From Pseudomonas sp. GOM6 (GTDB taxonomy: Bacteria; Pseudomonadota; Gammaproteobacteria; Pseudomonadales; Pseudomonadaceae): DNA of 64,000 nt. A model generated the notes under the pieces. The model was not told where the DNA came from. It made no database searches and worked only from the letters and a program-made list of their open reading frames with translations. Position 1 is the first letter of the stretch. Every line of letters begins with the position of its first letter. The stretch is from the NCBI RefSeq assembly GCF_029537485.1, contig NZ_JARPUS010000001.1, forward strand, positions 434,001 through 498,000, given 5' to 3'. Positions 1-8,539 of the stretch are shown in pieces. Position numbers and translations under genes: made by a program.

Positions 1-668
1 GTGATGTGCTCGACCCCTTCGCCAAGGTGCTGGCTGATTCCGCGCCGCGCAAGTTCATCGTGGTGCACCTGCTCGGTACTCACATGAGTTATCAGTATCG
101 CTATCCGCCTGAGTACGAACGTTTTACCGACCGCAGCGGCGCGCCGGCGCATGTCACCGATGACCAACTGCCCACCTACAACAGCTACGACAATGCGGTG
201 CTGTACAACGACTTCGTGGTGTCCAGCCTGATCAAGCGCTTTGCCGCCACCGACCCCAACGGTTTCCTGTTGTACCTGTCCGACCATGGCGAGGCGGTGT
301 TCGATGCCGCCAAGCCCGAGGTGCTGGGACGTAACGAGGCGGCGCCGACCAGCCCGATGTACACCATTCCTTTCATGCTCTGGCAGTCACCCAAGTGGCA
401 AGGCAGGGACTATCGCTTTGCCCAGCAGCGTCCCTACAGCAGTGCCAATCTGATCCATACCTGGGCCGAGCTGGCCGGGCTGAGCTTTGCCGAGCTGGAC
501 TCCAGCAAAAGCCTGGTCAGCCGTGACTTCAAGCCGATGCCGCTGCTGATCGGCGACCCGCACCAGCCGCAGAACCTGATCGACTTCAGCCTGATCAAGC
601 CGAAGGCCACCACGGCGGGCGGGCTGGTCCTGCAGGCGCCGGTAGACGGCGGCGTACACCCTCTGTGA
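1..668 (+). CDS. cptA: Phosphoethanolamine transferase (CptA/EptA-type), 3' part only
   Basis: The reading frame is open from the left edge of the window, so the N-terminal membrane segments and the catalytic nucleophile lie outside it. About 220 C-terminal residues of a sulfatase-fold periplasmic domain are visible. They include the LGTHMSYQYRYP stretch near the window start and the LYLSDHGE motif near nt 270-295, whose Asp and His belong to the metal site of alkaline-phosphatase-superfamily enzymes. The family transfers phosphoethanolamine from phosphatidylethanolamine to lipid A or LPS core sugars at the periplasmic face of the inner membrane. The subfamily (CptA rather than EptA) is inferred from the spacing of the HMSY and DHGE motifs and is less certain than the family. 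The gene ends at 668; estA follows after 147 bp in the same direction. Confidence 0.8.
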   Translation, partial: DVLDPFAKVLADSAPRKFIVVHLLGTHMSYQYRYPPEYERFTDRSGAPAHVTDDQLPTYNSYDNAVLYNDFVVSSLIKRFAATDPNGFLLYLSDHGEAVFDAAKPEVLGRNEAAPTSPMYTIPFMLWQSPKWQGRDYRFAQQRPYSSANLIHTWAELAGLSFAELDSSKSLVSRDFKPMPLLIGDPHQPQNLIDFSLIKPKATTAGGLVLQAPVDGGVHPL

Positions 669-815
669 ACCCGCACTGTGCCGGGGATTAGCTCGGTGCG
701 GGTGCTGTCAGCCTTAGTAGGTAATTTGCGTGGAGTGATCGTGCGTTCTCGTTGTTCTGTCCATAAAGTCGCGGCGGCGTAGCCAACACAACAAGAACAA
801 TCGGGGACACTGATC

Positions 816-2717
816 ATGAAGCGAGTTTTGACGCCGCTGGCGCTCGCCTGCCTGCTGGCAGGCCCCTCTTCGATTCATGCCGCGGCTTACAGCGGCATGG
901 TGGTATTCGGCGACAGCCTGAGTGATGCCGGACAGTTCGCCATCGGTAGCAATCCGATTCGCTTCACCACGCAGACCGGGCCCTCCTACAGCTACTTCTC
1001 CACTGAAGCATTCGGCAGCTCCTCACCGATGCTGATAGGGGAGGGGCTTGGTCTGGGCCAGCAAACAGCCTCCACCAGTGCCCTGCGGCAGAGCCAGGGG
1101 CTGGCCGACGGTGACAACTGGGCGGTCGGTGGCTACACCACTGCACAGATCTATCGCTCCATTACTCAGCCAGGTGGCTCGGTCGTCGCTTCCGGTGGTG
1201 TTCCGCTGCGTACCCGTGATGGCTATCTGGCCGGTGGGCGCGTGGCGAACTCCGACACGCTTTTCTACGTCAATGGCGGCGGTAACGATTTCCTGCAGGG
1301 GCTGGTGGTCAGCGTACCGACGGCCGAGGCCGCTGCTGTTCGGCTGGGCGATTCGCTGCGCGCGCTGCAGGCTGCCGGCGCTCGCTACATCATGACGCCG
1401 TTGTTGGTCGACGTACCTAACCCGAGCACGGGCGGAGCGTTCAACCAGGCCCAGTTCGCCTTGTCGCAGGCCTACAATGCCGAGCTGGTGCGGCAGATGG
1501 CGAGTGTCGACGCCGAGGTGATTCCGCTCAACGTACCGCTGCTCTATCGCGAGGTGCTGGCGAGTCCGGCTGCCTTCGGCTTTGATGCCCGGCAGAACCT
1601 GCAGGGAACCTGCTTTTACGCAGCTGCAATTACCGGTGCCACGGGTTGCCAAAACGCGACCTGGGGCTCAACGAGTGCGACACCTGATCCAAGCAAGCTG
1701 ATCTATGCCGATCTGGTGCACCCGACTACCGCGATGCAGCAGATCCTCGCTGACCAGGGCTTGTCGATTCTGGCTGCACCTTGGGAAGTCAGTCTGTTGC
1801 CGCAGGCCGCCGATACCGCGCTGGATAACGCGCGCGCCAAGCTCCAGCAGCAGTGGCTAGGCGACTGGGGCCGCTGGCAGGCGATCGGGCAGTGGCGTGG
1901 CTTCGCGGATGGCGGCGTCAGCCGTAGCGACTTTGACGGTGCCGATACCAGTGCCGAAGGGGATGGCAAAGGCAAGACCCTGAACCTGGGCGCCAGCTAT
2001 CGTCTGGATCAGGACTGGCGCCTGGGCTTGGCGCTGGCGGTGGAGGATCAGGATCTGGAGCTGGGGGCGCGGGATTCCGAATACGGTCTGCGCAGCTACC
2101 TGGCCAGTGCCTTCGCTCAGTATGACGATGGCCAGCTGTGGGGCGACCTGACGTTAAGCGCAGGCTACCTGGACTATCACAGCCTGGAGCGCCGCTTCGC
2201 CCTGGGTATCACTACCCGTACCGAAGAAGGGGATACCGATGGCCAGACCTTGGCGATCGGAGGTCGGCTGGGTATCGACCTGGCGGCGACCGAGCGTCTG
2301 CGTTTGCGCCCCTTCATCAGTGCCGACTACGCCCACACCGAGGTCAACGGCTATCGCGAGAGCGGCGCCAGCTCTACGGCGCTCAGCTATGACGACCAGA
2401 CACTGGAGTCCAAGCGACTGGGGGTTGGCCTGCAGGCCCGTTTCGCCCTGGCGGCCGATGCTGAGTTGTTCGGCGAGATCGCCCGTGAGTACGAGTTCGA
2501 GAATGATCAGCAGGACGTGGAGATGCAGCTGAACAGCGTCTCCGGCCTGGACTTTGAGCTCAAGGGCTACGAGCCGGATGCTGATGTCACCCGTGCCACC
2601 CTCGGCCTGCGCCAGCAGCTGGCCAAGGATCTGGCCTGGCAGCTGGGTTACAGCTACCAGCACAGCGGCGATGACGATCAGCACGGCATCAGCCTGGGGC
2701 TGGTGCTCGACTGGTAA
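816..2717 (+). CDS. estA: EstA autotransporter GDSL esterase
   Basis: The protein has 633 residues: a signal peptide (about 1-23, ending HAA), a GDSL/SGNH esterase passenger (about 24-330) and a C-terminal autotransporter beta-barrel (about 350-633) ending in an aromatic residue (LDW), as expected for BAM-inserted barrels. The nucleophile block FGDSLSDAG puts Ser at residue 34; NGGGND near 155 is the oxyanion block; YADLVHPT supplies Asp299 and His302. EstA in this genus is anchored in the outer membrane with its esterase facing outward, and is linked to rhamnolipid production and motility. The barrel is acidic and glycine/tyrosine rich. The last 29 bp overlap the convergent DUF2063 gene, so the two transcripts collide. 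The start has a GGGGAC-like ribosome site about 10 nt upstream. Confidence 0.93.
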   Translation: MKRVLTPLALACLLAGPSSIHAAAYSGMVVFGDSLSDAGQFAIGSNPIRFTTQTGPSYSYFSTEAFGSSSPMLIGEGLGLGQQTASTSALRQSQGLADGDNWAVGGYTTAQIYRSITQPGGSVVASGGVPLRTRDGYLAGGRVANSDTLFYVNGGGNDFLQGLVVSVPTAEAAAVRLGDSLRALQAAGARYIMTPLLVDVPNPSTGGAFNQAQFALSQAYNAELVRQMASVDAEVIPLNVPLLYREVLASPAAFGFDARQNLQGTCFYAAAITGATGCQNATWGSTSATPDPSKLIYADLVHPTTAMQQILADQGLSILAAPWEVSLLPQAADTALDNARAKLQQQWLGDWGRWQAIGQWRGFADGGVSRSDFDGADTSAEGDGKGKTLNLGASYRLDQDWRLGLALAVEDQDLELGARDSEYGLRSYLASAFAQYDDGQLWGDLTLSAGYLDYHSLERRFALGITTRTEEGDTDGQTLAIGGRLGIDLAATERLRLRPFISADYAHTEVNGYRESGASSTALSYDDQTLESKRLGVGLQARFALAADAELFGEIAREYEFENDQQDVEMQLNSVSGLDFELKGYEPDADVTRATLGLRQQLAKDLAWQLGYSYQHSGDDDQHGISLGLVLDW

Positions 2718-3483
2718 CCAGCAGGCTGTCCTGCAGCCACTGCTTGAGCCAGCCTGCGGCCAGGGCTGGCGCCTGTTCGCCGTGGCGGCTCAGGCTCTCG
2801 CACAATTCGGCAAAACTGGCGCCGCCCAGCAGGTATTGCAGGGCGGCGCCTTCTTGTTGGCTTGCCGTTCGGTAGCGACATATCCGCGCCTGGCGCCAAA
2901 CCAGGCACCACTCTTCGGTGGCCAGCGGTTGGCTGCCGGGGAATTCAGCGTCTTCCTTCACCGCGCGCCACAGCGCCACGCTGTTGTAGCGGCAAGGCAG
3001 GCGCTGCAGGCTGGGGTGGGCGGCGAACTTCAGTGTCGGCCAGTGCTCGGCCGGTAACGCGGCAACCTGCTCCAGGCTCAGCGCCTCGGCATCGGCCGCG
3101 TCGAAGGCCAGGGTAAAGGCCCACTCCAGGCGGGCCAGCTCTGCCAGTGGTGCGGCCTGCTCGGCGATCAGGTGCTGTTCGATAAAGCCCGGCAGTTGCT
3201 CTCCCAGCCAGCGCAGGCTGTAGTGACGCGGGGGATGCTCGCGCAGGTAGGCGAGCATCAGTGTGTCGAACGCCTCATCGCCGAGCCAGGCGTGCGCGGC
3301 GGGATAGTCGTCGCGCAGGGTTTCCAGCAGGCGTGCGCGGTAGGCGTTGTGGTAGATGGCCAGGCCACGGGCACCGCTGAGGGTCGGGCCGTCGCGTAGC
3401 TCCGGCAGCAGCGCGTGCATGGCCTGCGGGTCGTCGCCGAGCAGGTAGCGCTCCAGCTCGCGCTGCCAGTCGTTCAGGCGCAT
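2689..3483 (-). CDS. DUF2063 bufferin-maturation partner (BufC/HvfC type)
   Basis: This 264-residue protein begins MRLNDWQRELERYLLG and has the ARGLAIYHNAYRARL block near residues 38-53 that marks the DUF2063 N-terminal domain. Members are partners of MNIO (DUF692) enzymes and are thought to present the precursor peptide to the enzyme. Its start overlaps the end of the DUF692 gene by 10 bp, indicating translational coupling. Both genes lie downstream of a DUF2282 precursor, so this is the third gene of a bufferin-type RiPP operon. The 3' end overlaps the 3' end of estA on the opposite strand. The family and context are firm; the recruiting role is family knowledge rather than something visible here. 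Confidence 0.88.
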   Translation of the reverse strand: MRLNDWQRELERYLLGDDPQAMHALLPELRDGPTLSGARGLAIYHNAYRARLLETLRDDYPAAHAWLGDEAFDTLMLAYLREHPPRHYSLRWLGEQLPGFIEQHLIAEQAAPLAELARLEWAFTLAFDAADAEALSLEQVAALPAEHWPTLKFAAHPSLQRLPCRYNSVALWRAVKEDAEFPGSQPLATEEWCLVWRQARICRYRTASQQEGAALQYLLGGASFAELCESLSRHGEQAPALAAGWLKQWLQDSLLVTSRAPAPG

Positions 3484-4304
3484 CGGGCCTCCTGCGCGCT
3501 GGCAGCAATACGCCGGGCCTGCTGCAGCTCATCCAGCAGCTCGCTGAGCGGCGGCAGCTGGTCATCGCGCTCCAGTAGGGTGGACACCGGGCCGAGGTGT
3601 TCGAGGGTGCGGCGATAGAGCTGCCACACTGGGTCGGCCACCGGATGGTCGTGGGTGTCGATCACGTAGTCGCCGTAATCGCTATGCCCGGCCAGGTGCA
3701 GCTGGCGGATGTTCTGTGGCGGCAGTGCGCGGATGAAGTCCCAGGGCTCGAAACCCTGGTTGCGGGCGCTGACATAGACGTTGTTGACGTCCAACAGCAG
3801 CTGACAACCGCTCTCGGTACTGAGGGCGGCGAGAAAGTCCCATTCGCTGAGGGTCGAGCTGGCCGGCTGTACGTAGCTGGAGAGGTTCTCCAGCACCAGG
3901 GGGCGTTCGAGGATGTCCTGCACCTGACGTACGCGCTGGACCACATAGGCCAGGCTCTCCTCGTGGTAGGGCAGGGGCAGCAGGTCGTGTAGCTGGTGGG
4001 CGTTGCCCCGGGTCCAGCACAGGTGGTCGGAGACCCAGGCCGGCTGCACCCGCTCGATCAGCCGTTTGAGACGCTGCAGGTAATCGCGGTCCAGTTCATG
4101 GGGGCCACCGATGGACAGCGACACGCCATGCATCACCAGTGGGTAGTGTTCGCCAATGGCGTCGAGGTAATAGAGGGCCTTGCCGCCCTCGACCAGATAG
4201 TTCTCGGAGATGACTTCGAACCAGTCCACCGCCGGGCGCTGGTCGAGGATCTCCTGGTAATACTGGCTGCGCAGGCCGAGGCCGTGGCCGAGATAAGGTC
4301 GCAT
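3474..4304 (-). CDS. MNIO/DUF692 iron-dependent peptide-modifying oxidase (BufB/HvfB type)
   Basis: The product has 276 residues with a TIM-barrel layout typical of DUF692: GLGLRSQYYQEIL at the N-terminus, DWFEVISENY near residue 30, HGVSLSIGG near 57, VSDHLCW near 86 and LLDVNNVYVS near 167. The DVNN, HLAGH and DTHDHPV segments supply the His/Asp/Asn/Glu iron ligands of the family. MNIO enzymes oxidise cysteines in precursor peptides into heterocycles. The start at 4304 is preferred to longer in-frame options because a GGAGAG ribosome site lies 6-8 nt upstream and DUF692 proteins normally begin M-x-GxGLR. The gene lies 50 bp after the DUF2282 precursor and overlaps the DUF2063 gene. Confidence 0.9.
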   Translation of the reverse strand: MRPYLGHGLGLRSQYYQEILDQRPAVDWFEVISENYLVEGGKALYYLDAIGEHYPLVMHGVSLSIGGPHELDRDYLQRLKRLIERVQPAWVSDHLCWTRGNAHQLHDLLPLPYHEESLAYVVQRVRQVQDILERPLVLENLSSYVQPASSTLSEWDFLAALSTESGCQLLLDVNNVYVSARNQGFEPWDFIRALPPQNIRQLHLAGHSDYGDYVIDTHDHPVADPVWQLYRRTLEHLGPVSTLLERDDQLPPLSELLDELQQARRIAASAQEARCA

Positions 4305-4354
4305 GCAACTCTCCGTCGGTGGCGGGCCGGCCGGCGGCACGGCCCGCCGCTGCA

Positions 4355-4612
4355 TCATTCGCCGACGGTACCGCCCGCAGCGTCGCACTCGGCCTTGGTC
4401 ATGGCCTTGAAACCGTGGCCTTTGCACACTGCCTGGCCCTTGCAGGCGTTTTCCGCGGTCTTGCAGTCGTTCTGCCCCTTGCAGGAGGTCACGCCGTAGC
4501 AGTGCACCTGGGCTTCTTCGGCAACCACCTGGGTCGGCAGGCTGGCGAACAGGCCGGCGGCGGCCAGGGCCAGGGCGGCGCCGGTCATGGCGGAAGCGGT
4601 CTTGTGAGTCAT
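4355..4612 (-). CDS. Bufferin-type precursor peptide (DUF2282, BufA1-like)
   Basis: This 85-residue protein has an N-terminal signal sequence (about 1-32, ending VVAEEA) followed by a short core with six cysteines at 38, 44, 50, 57, 63 and 76. They are spaced in a CYGVTSCKG / NDCKTAENACKG / CKGHGF pattern characteristic of DUF2282. Members of this family are substrates of the neighbouring MNIO enzyme. They have been described as bufferins, periplasmic RiPPs that bind copper after cysteine-derived heterocycles form. It is the first gene of the operon. No DoxX-type fourth gene (BufD) is present next to it. Modification and metal preference are inferred from family and context. Confidence 0.9.
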   Translation of the reverse strand: MTHKTASAMTGAALALAAAGLFASLPTQVVAEEAQVHCYGVTSCKGQNDCKTAENACKGQAVCKGHGFKAMTKAECDAAGGTVGE

Positions 4613-4656
4613 GGTCTGTTCCTCTCAGTGGGCCGGCCGGATGCCGGACATCACAC

Positions 4657-4684
4657 TAGAGTCGGTCGCCCGAAAGGCGTTACA
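4657..4684 (-). promoter_or_regulatory. Candidate ECF-sigma-like promoter of the bufferin operon
   Basis: Read on the minus strand, a TGTAACG word (4684-4678) is followed 13 nt later by CGACTCTA (4664-4657), about 45 bp upstream of the DUF2282 start. AAC-containing -35 and CGA-containing -10 elements are typical of ECF sigma factors, which control bufferin operons in other bacteria. The spacing is slightly shorter than the usual 15-17 nt and no sigma gene is adjacent, so this is tentative. Confidence 0.35.
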
Positions 4685-4692
4685 GCGCGTGC

Positions 4693-4720
4693 AAAAAAAA
4701 GCCCGGCATAAGGCCGGGCA
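4693..4720 (-). terminator. Rho-independent terminator of dctPQM
   Basis: A GCCCGGC / GCCGGGC stem (4701-4719) is followed on the minus strand by eight T residues (4700-4693). It lies about 22 bp past the dctM stop and separates the TRAP operon from the bufferin operon. Confidence 0.9.
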
Positions 4721-4741
4721 AAGTTGCTGAGTAGCTCGGGG

Positions 4742-6025
4742 TCAGTTCATGCCGATCCAGTTGGGCAGGGCCAGGGAGATGAAGGGCACGTAGGTGACCA
4801 GCATCAGGAAGGCCAGCAGGATCATCAGCCACGGCAGGGCCGCGCGGATGGTGGCGGTCAGCGGCATGCCGGTCACCGCGGAACTGACGAACAGGTTGAG
4901 GCCCACCGGCGGCGTGACCAGACCGATCTCCAGGTTGACCACCATGATGATGCCCAGGTGGATCGGGTCGATGCCCAGTTGGGTGGCGATCGGGAACAGA
5001 ATCGGCGCCAGGATCAGGATGATCGCCGAAGGCTCCATGAAGGCGCCGGCGATCAGCAGCACGATGTTCACCACCAGCAGGAAGGTGATCGGCGTCAGGC
5101 CGGCCTCGATCACCCAGGCGGTGATCTGCTGCGGTAGCTGCTCGGTGGTCAGTACGTGGGCGAAGAGCATGGCGTTGGCGATGATGAACATCAGCATGAT
5201 GCTCAGCTTGCCGGACTCCAGCAGCACCTTGGGCACTTCAGTGACGCGCAGATCCTTGTACACGAACAGGGCGATGAAGGCCGAGTACACCGCGGCCACG
5301 GCGGCGGCTTCGGTCGGGGTGAACATGCCGGAGTAGATGCCGCCGAGGATGATCACCATCAGCAGCAGACCCCAGATCGCCTTGCGTGCGGCACCGAGCC
5401 ATTCGCGCAAGGTGGCGCGCGGCAGGGCCGGCAGGTTCTTCTTCACCGCCACGATGTAGATCGCCACCATCAGCGTCAGGCCGAGCAGCACGCCCGGCAC
5501 CACGCCGGCCATGAACAGCTTGCCCACCGAGGTTTCGGTGGCGGCGGCGTAGACCACCATGACGATCGACGGCGGAATCAGAATGCCCAGCGTGCCGGCG
5601 TTGCAGACGATGCCTGCGCCGAACTCCTGCGGGTAACCGGAACGCACCATGCCGGCGATGGCGATGGAGCCGACCGCGGCCACTGTGGCCGGCGATGAGC
5701 CGGACAGCGCGGCGAACAGCATGCACGCCAGCACCGCAGCAATCGCCAGGCCGCCACGGATGTGGCCGACGCAGGCGTTGGCGAAGTCGATCAGGCGACG
5801 GGCCACGCCGCCGGTGGTCATGAAGGCGCCGGCCAGCAGGAAGAACGGAATCGCCAGCAGGGTGTAGTGCTCGCTGGTCTCGAACAGCTTGATCGCCAGC
5901 GAGCGCACCGAGTCGGGGCTGAAGAAGATGATGGTCAGCGAACCTGCCAGGCCAAGGGAAATGGCGATCGGCACGCCGATGAACATCAGCAGGAACAGCA
6001 TGAAGAACAGGAACAGCACGGTCAT
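4742..6025 (-). CDS. dctM: TRAP dicarboxylate transporter large membrane subunit DctM
   Basis: The 427-residue protein has about 12 hydrophobic segments and the DctM family start (FLFFMLFLLMFIGVPIAISLGLAG). Other family blocks include the glycine-rich GSSPATVAAVGSIAIAGM loop near residue 110 and GNAG-like and PPS turns. It is the cation-coupled channel subunit of a TRAP transporter for C4-dicarboxylates such as succinate, fumarate and malate. The start ATG overlaps the dctQ stop (ATGA). A strong terminator follows the stop. The order dctP-dctQ-dctM and the sigma-54 promoter upstream match the dicarboxylate system of P. aeruginosa. Unlike some dct loci, no dctBD two-component genes lie next to the operon in this window. 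Confidence 0.93.
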   Translation of the reverse strand: MTVLFLFFMLFLLMFIGVPIAISLGLAGSLTIIFFSPDSVRSLAIKLFETSEHYTLLAIPFFLLAGAFMTTGGVARRLIDFANACVGHIRGGLAIAAVLACMLFAALSGSSPATVAAVGSIAIAGMVRSGYPQEFGAGIVCNAGTLGILIPPSIVMVVYAAATETSVGKLFMAGVVPGVLLGLTLMVAIYIVAVKKNLPALPRATLREWLGAARKAIWGLLLMVIILGGIYSGMFTPTEAAAVAAVYSAFIALFVYKDLRVTEVPKVLLESGKLSIMLMFIIANAMLFAHVLTTEQLPQQITAWVIEAGLTPITFLLVVNIVLLIAGAFMEPSAIILILAPILFPIATQLGIDPIHLGIIMVVNLEIGLVTPPVGLNLFVSSAVTGMPLTATIRAALPWLMILLAFLMLVTYVPFISLALPNWIGMN

Positions 6026-6654
6026 GGCTTGTGCTCCTCATGCTCGGACAGTTTGACGGCTTCGGCGGCCTCGTCGGCCAGGCCCAGGCCGGTCTGCTGG
6101 CCGCGCAGGATGCGCACCAGAATCTCGGCAAAGCGAATGAACACCAGGGCAAAGCCCAGCGGAATGATCAGGCCGATGTGCCACTGCATGATGCCGTAGT
6201 GGCCCAGGTCCTCGGCGCCGATGGCGGCGGTGAACAGGGTCTGCACCCATTCGAAGCTGGCCACGCTGATCAGTCCGGCATAGCCCAGGCAGCACAGGCA
6301 GGCGATCACGCCGATCACGCGCTGAATGTGTTTGGGCGCCAGCTTGACCAGCGCATCCACACCGATATGGCCGGCGGTGCGCACGCCATAGGCCAGGCCG
6401 AAGAAGATCAGCCAGGCGAACAGAGCCTTGGTCAACGCACTGCTCCAGGTCATGGCCTGGGCGGCTTCGAGAATGGTGTCGCCAATGGCGAACAGCAACT
6501 CGCTTGCCCCTTCCCAGCGGTCGGCCAGGTTGTAGAACAGGGTGTAGAGGTTGTTGAGGATGACGTAGACGAAAGTCACCAGCGTCATGGACCCCAGGAG
6601 GAAGGCGATGAAGGCCTCCTCGAAGTGATCCCAGAGTCGCCGCAAGGCAGTCAT
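6022..6654 (-). CDS. dctQ: TRAP transporter small membrane subunit DctQ
   Basis: The product has about 210 residues and four predicted membrane helices, with the family pattern W-x-x-FEEAF at the N-terminus and WLIFFGLAYGVRTAGHIGVD near residue 110. DctQ joins the periplasmic binding protein to the DctM channel. The start at 6654 (MTALRRLW) is chosen because a GGAG ribosome site lies about 9 nt upstream; a longer in-frame start at 6723 would add a proline/serine-rich stretch and run into the hairpin after dctP. It overlaps dctM by 4 bp (ATGA), consistent with translational coupling. Confidence 0.9.
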   Translation of the reverse strand: MTALRRLWDHFEEAFIAFLLGSMTLVTFVYVILNNLYTLFYNLADRWEGASELLFAIGDTILEAAQAMTWSSALTKALFAWLIFFGLAYGVRTAGHIGVDALVKLAPKHIQRVIGVIACLCCLGYAGLISVASFEWVQTLFTAAIGAEDLGHYGIMQWHIGLIIPLGFALVFIRFAEILVRILRGQQTGLGLADEAAEAVKLSEHEEHKP

Positions 6655-6712
6655 GTTGGGTTCTCCAGCGTGATGGGCACGACCCCGCGACGGACTGTCG
6701 GCAGGGTCTGTG

Positions 6713-6734
6713 GTTGCGGGCATGTGCCCGCAAC
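6713..6734 (-). repeat. Perfect 10-bp hairpin between dctP and dctQ
   Basis: GTTGCGGGCA at 6713-6722 pairs perfectly with TGCCCGCAAC at 6725-6734 around a 2-nt loop, about 20 nt after the dctP stop. There is no T tract. A hairpin here would protect the 3' end of dctP mRNA or attenuate read-through, giving more binding protein than membrane subunits. Confidence 0.75.
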
Positions 6735-6754
6735 ACGGGTGGCTCGGGCCACTC

Positions 6755-7801
<1,047 letters not shown>

Positions 7802-7840
7802 TTAAACACTGTAGACGGGGCGGCATCGGGGGTAGCTATA

Positions 7841-7855
7841 GCAACCCGGATGCCA
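7841..7855 (-). promoter_or_regulatory. Sigma-54 (RpoN) promoter of dctPQM
   Basis: On the minus strand the sequence reads TGGCAT-CCGGG-TTGC. The GG and GC pairs are separated by exactly 10 nt, matching the -24/-12 consensus TGGCAC-N5-TTGC at all but one position. Transcription would start near 7829, about 85 bp before dctP. DctB/DctD with RpoN control is known for dctPQM in P. aeruginosa. Confidence 0.82.
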
Positions 7856-7906
7856 GCTCGGAAAACGCCTGCAGCCCACTGTTTTCGAGGGCTTCGCTCA
7901 CTGCGG

Positions 7907-7954
7907 TGGCGGTTTTTCGCCAGGTGACAGGAAGTGCCTGGCGAAAAACCGCCA
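7907..7954. promoter_or_regulatory. Paired dyads upstream of the dct promoter (candidate activator sites), also a perfect 18-bp inverted repeat
   Basis: Each arm is itself a dyad, TGGCG-N6-CGCCA (7907-7922 and 7939-7954). Their centres are 32 bp apart, about three helical turns. The arms are perfect inverted copies over 18 bp (7907-7924 with 7937-7954). They lie about 85 and 118 bp upstream of the predicted sigma-54 start, the usual place for an enhancer-binding protein such as DctD. The structure also lies just past the stop of the YkgJ gene and could act as a 3' hairpin for that transcript. Confidence 0.6.
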
Positions 7955-7976
7955 GTACCTGCCGGGGCTTCTGATG

Positions 7977-8375
7977 TTACGACTGCTTGGGGCGCCAGGC
8001 ACAGTAACCGGGGCGTGGACCGATGCGCGGGTGGTTGCGGCAGGTGTCCGGGCGCTTGTCGTAGATGGTGCACAGGCGCGTCTTGCGGTCCAGGTACATG
8101 CAGTCGTTGTTGCTCATGCGGGTCAGGGTGAATATTCCCGACTTGGCGTTGAAGCGCTCGATCATGCCGTCCTTCTGCAGGCGTTTGGCGATGTTCTTCG
8201 GCGGCTCGCCGCGCTCGAATTCGTCGACCAGGCCGATGCGGATCAGGTCGCTGATGCGCACTTCCACCGGCAGGGTGCAGCAGGTGGACATGCAGCTGCT
8301 GCACATGTCCTTGTTGTACTTGCTCCAGGTTTCCAGGCGGTCGATTTCGGCGGCGGCGATCAGTTGCGGTTTCAT
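7977..8375 (-). CDS. YkgJ-family cysteine-cluster protein
   Basis: The 132-residue protein carries the YkgJ/CxxCxxxCC signature (CSSCMSTCC, residues 25-33), then NDCMYLD, CTIYDKRPDTCRNHP and a final CAW. These eight or nine cysteines bind a metal or Fe-S cluster in this family (PF03692). Its biochemical function is not established. It starts at 8375 and is divergent from the Rsm small RNA promoter. It ends just before the dyad pair of the dct operon, with a separate direction of control. Confidence 0.85.
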   Translation of the reverse strand: MKPQLIAAAEIDRLETWSKYNKDMCSSCMSTCCTLPVEVRISDLIRIGLVDEFERGEPPKNIAKRLQKDGMIERFNAKSGIFTLTRMSNNDCMYLDRKTRLCTIYDKRPDTCRNHPRIGPRPGYCAWRPKQS

Positions 8376-8465
8376 CTTCGGGCTCGGTTGCGCGCTGGCG
8401 CAGGATCAGGGCGCGCGATCATAGCCGGCGCATGGCGTTTGTGAACCCTTTCCCGCTCGGTGGCA

Positions 8466-8483
8466 ATGTAAGCTTTGGCTTAC
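8466..8483 (+). promoter_or_regulatory. GacA upstream activating sequence of the Rsm sRNA
   Basis: TGTAAGCTTTGGCTTACA is a perfect TGTAAG-N6-CTTACA palindrome, the consensus GacA-binding site upstream of rsmX/Y/Z genes. Its centre is about 64 bp upstream of the predicted RNA start, which fits rsmY-type promoters. A second 16-bp perfect palindrome (8522-8537, GCAAGATTAATCTTGC) covers the likely -10 region. Confidence 0.92.
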
Positions 8484-8539
8484 AAGGCGTGCCGGCGAAC
8501 GCTGCTGTCAGATTGCCAGCGGCAAGATTAATCTTGCTT

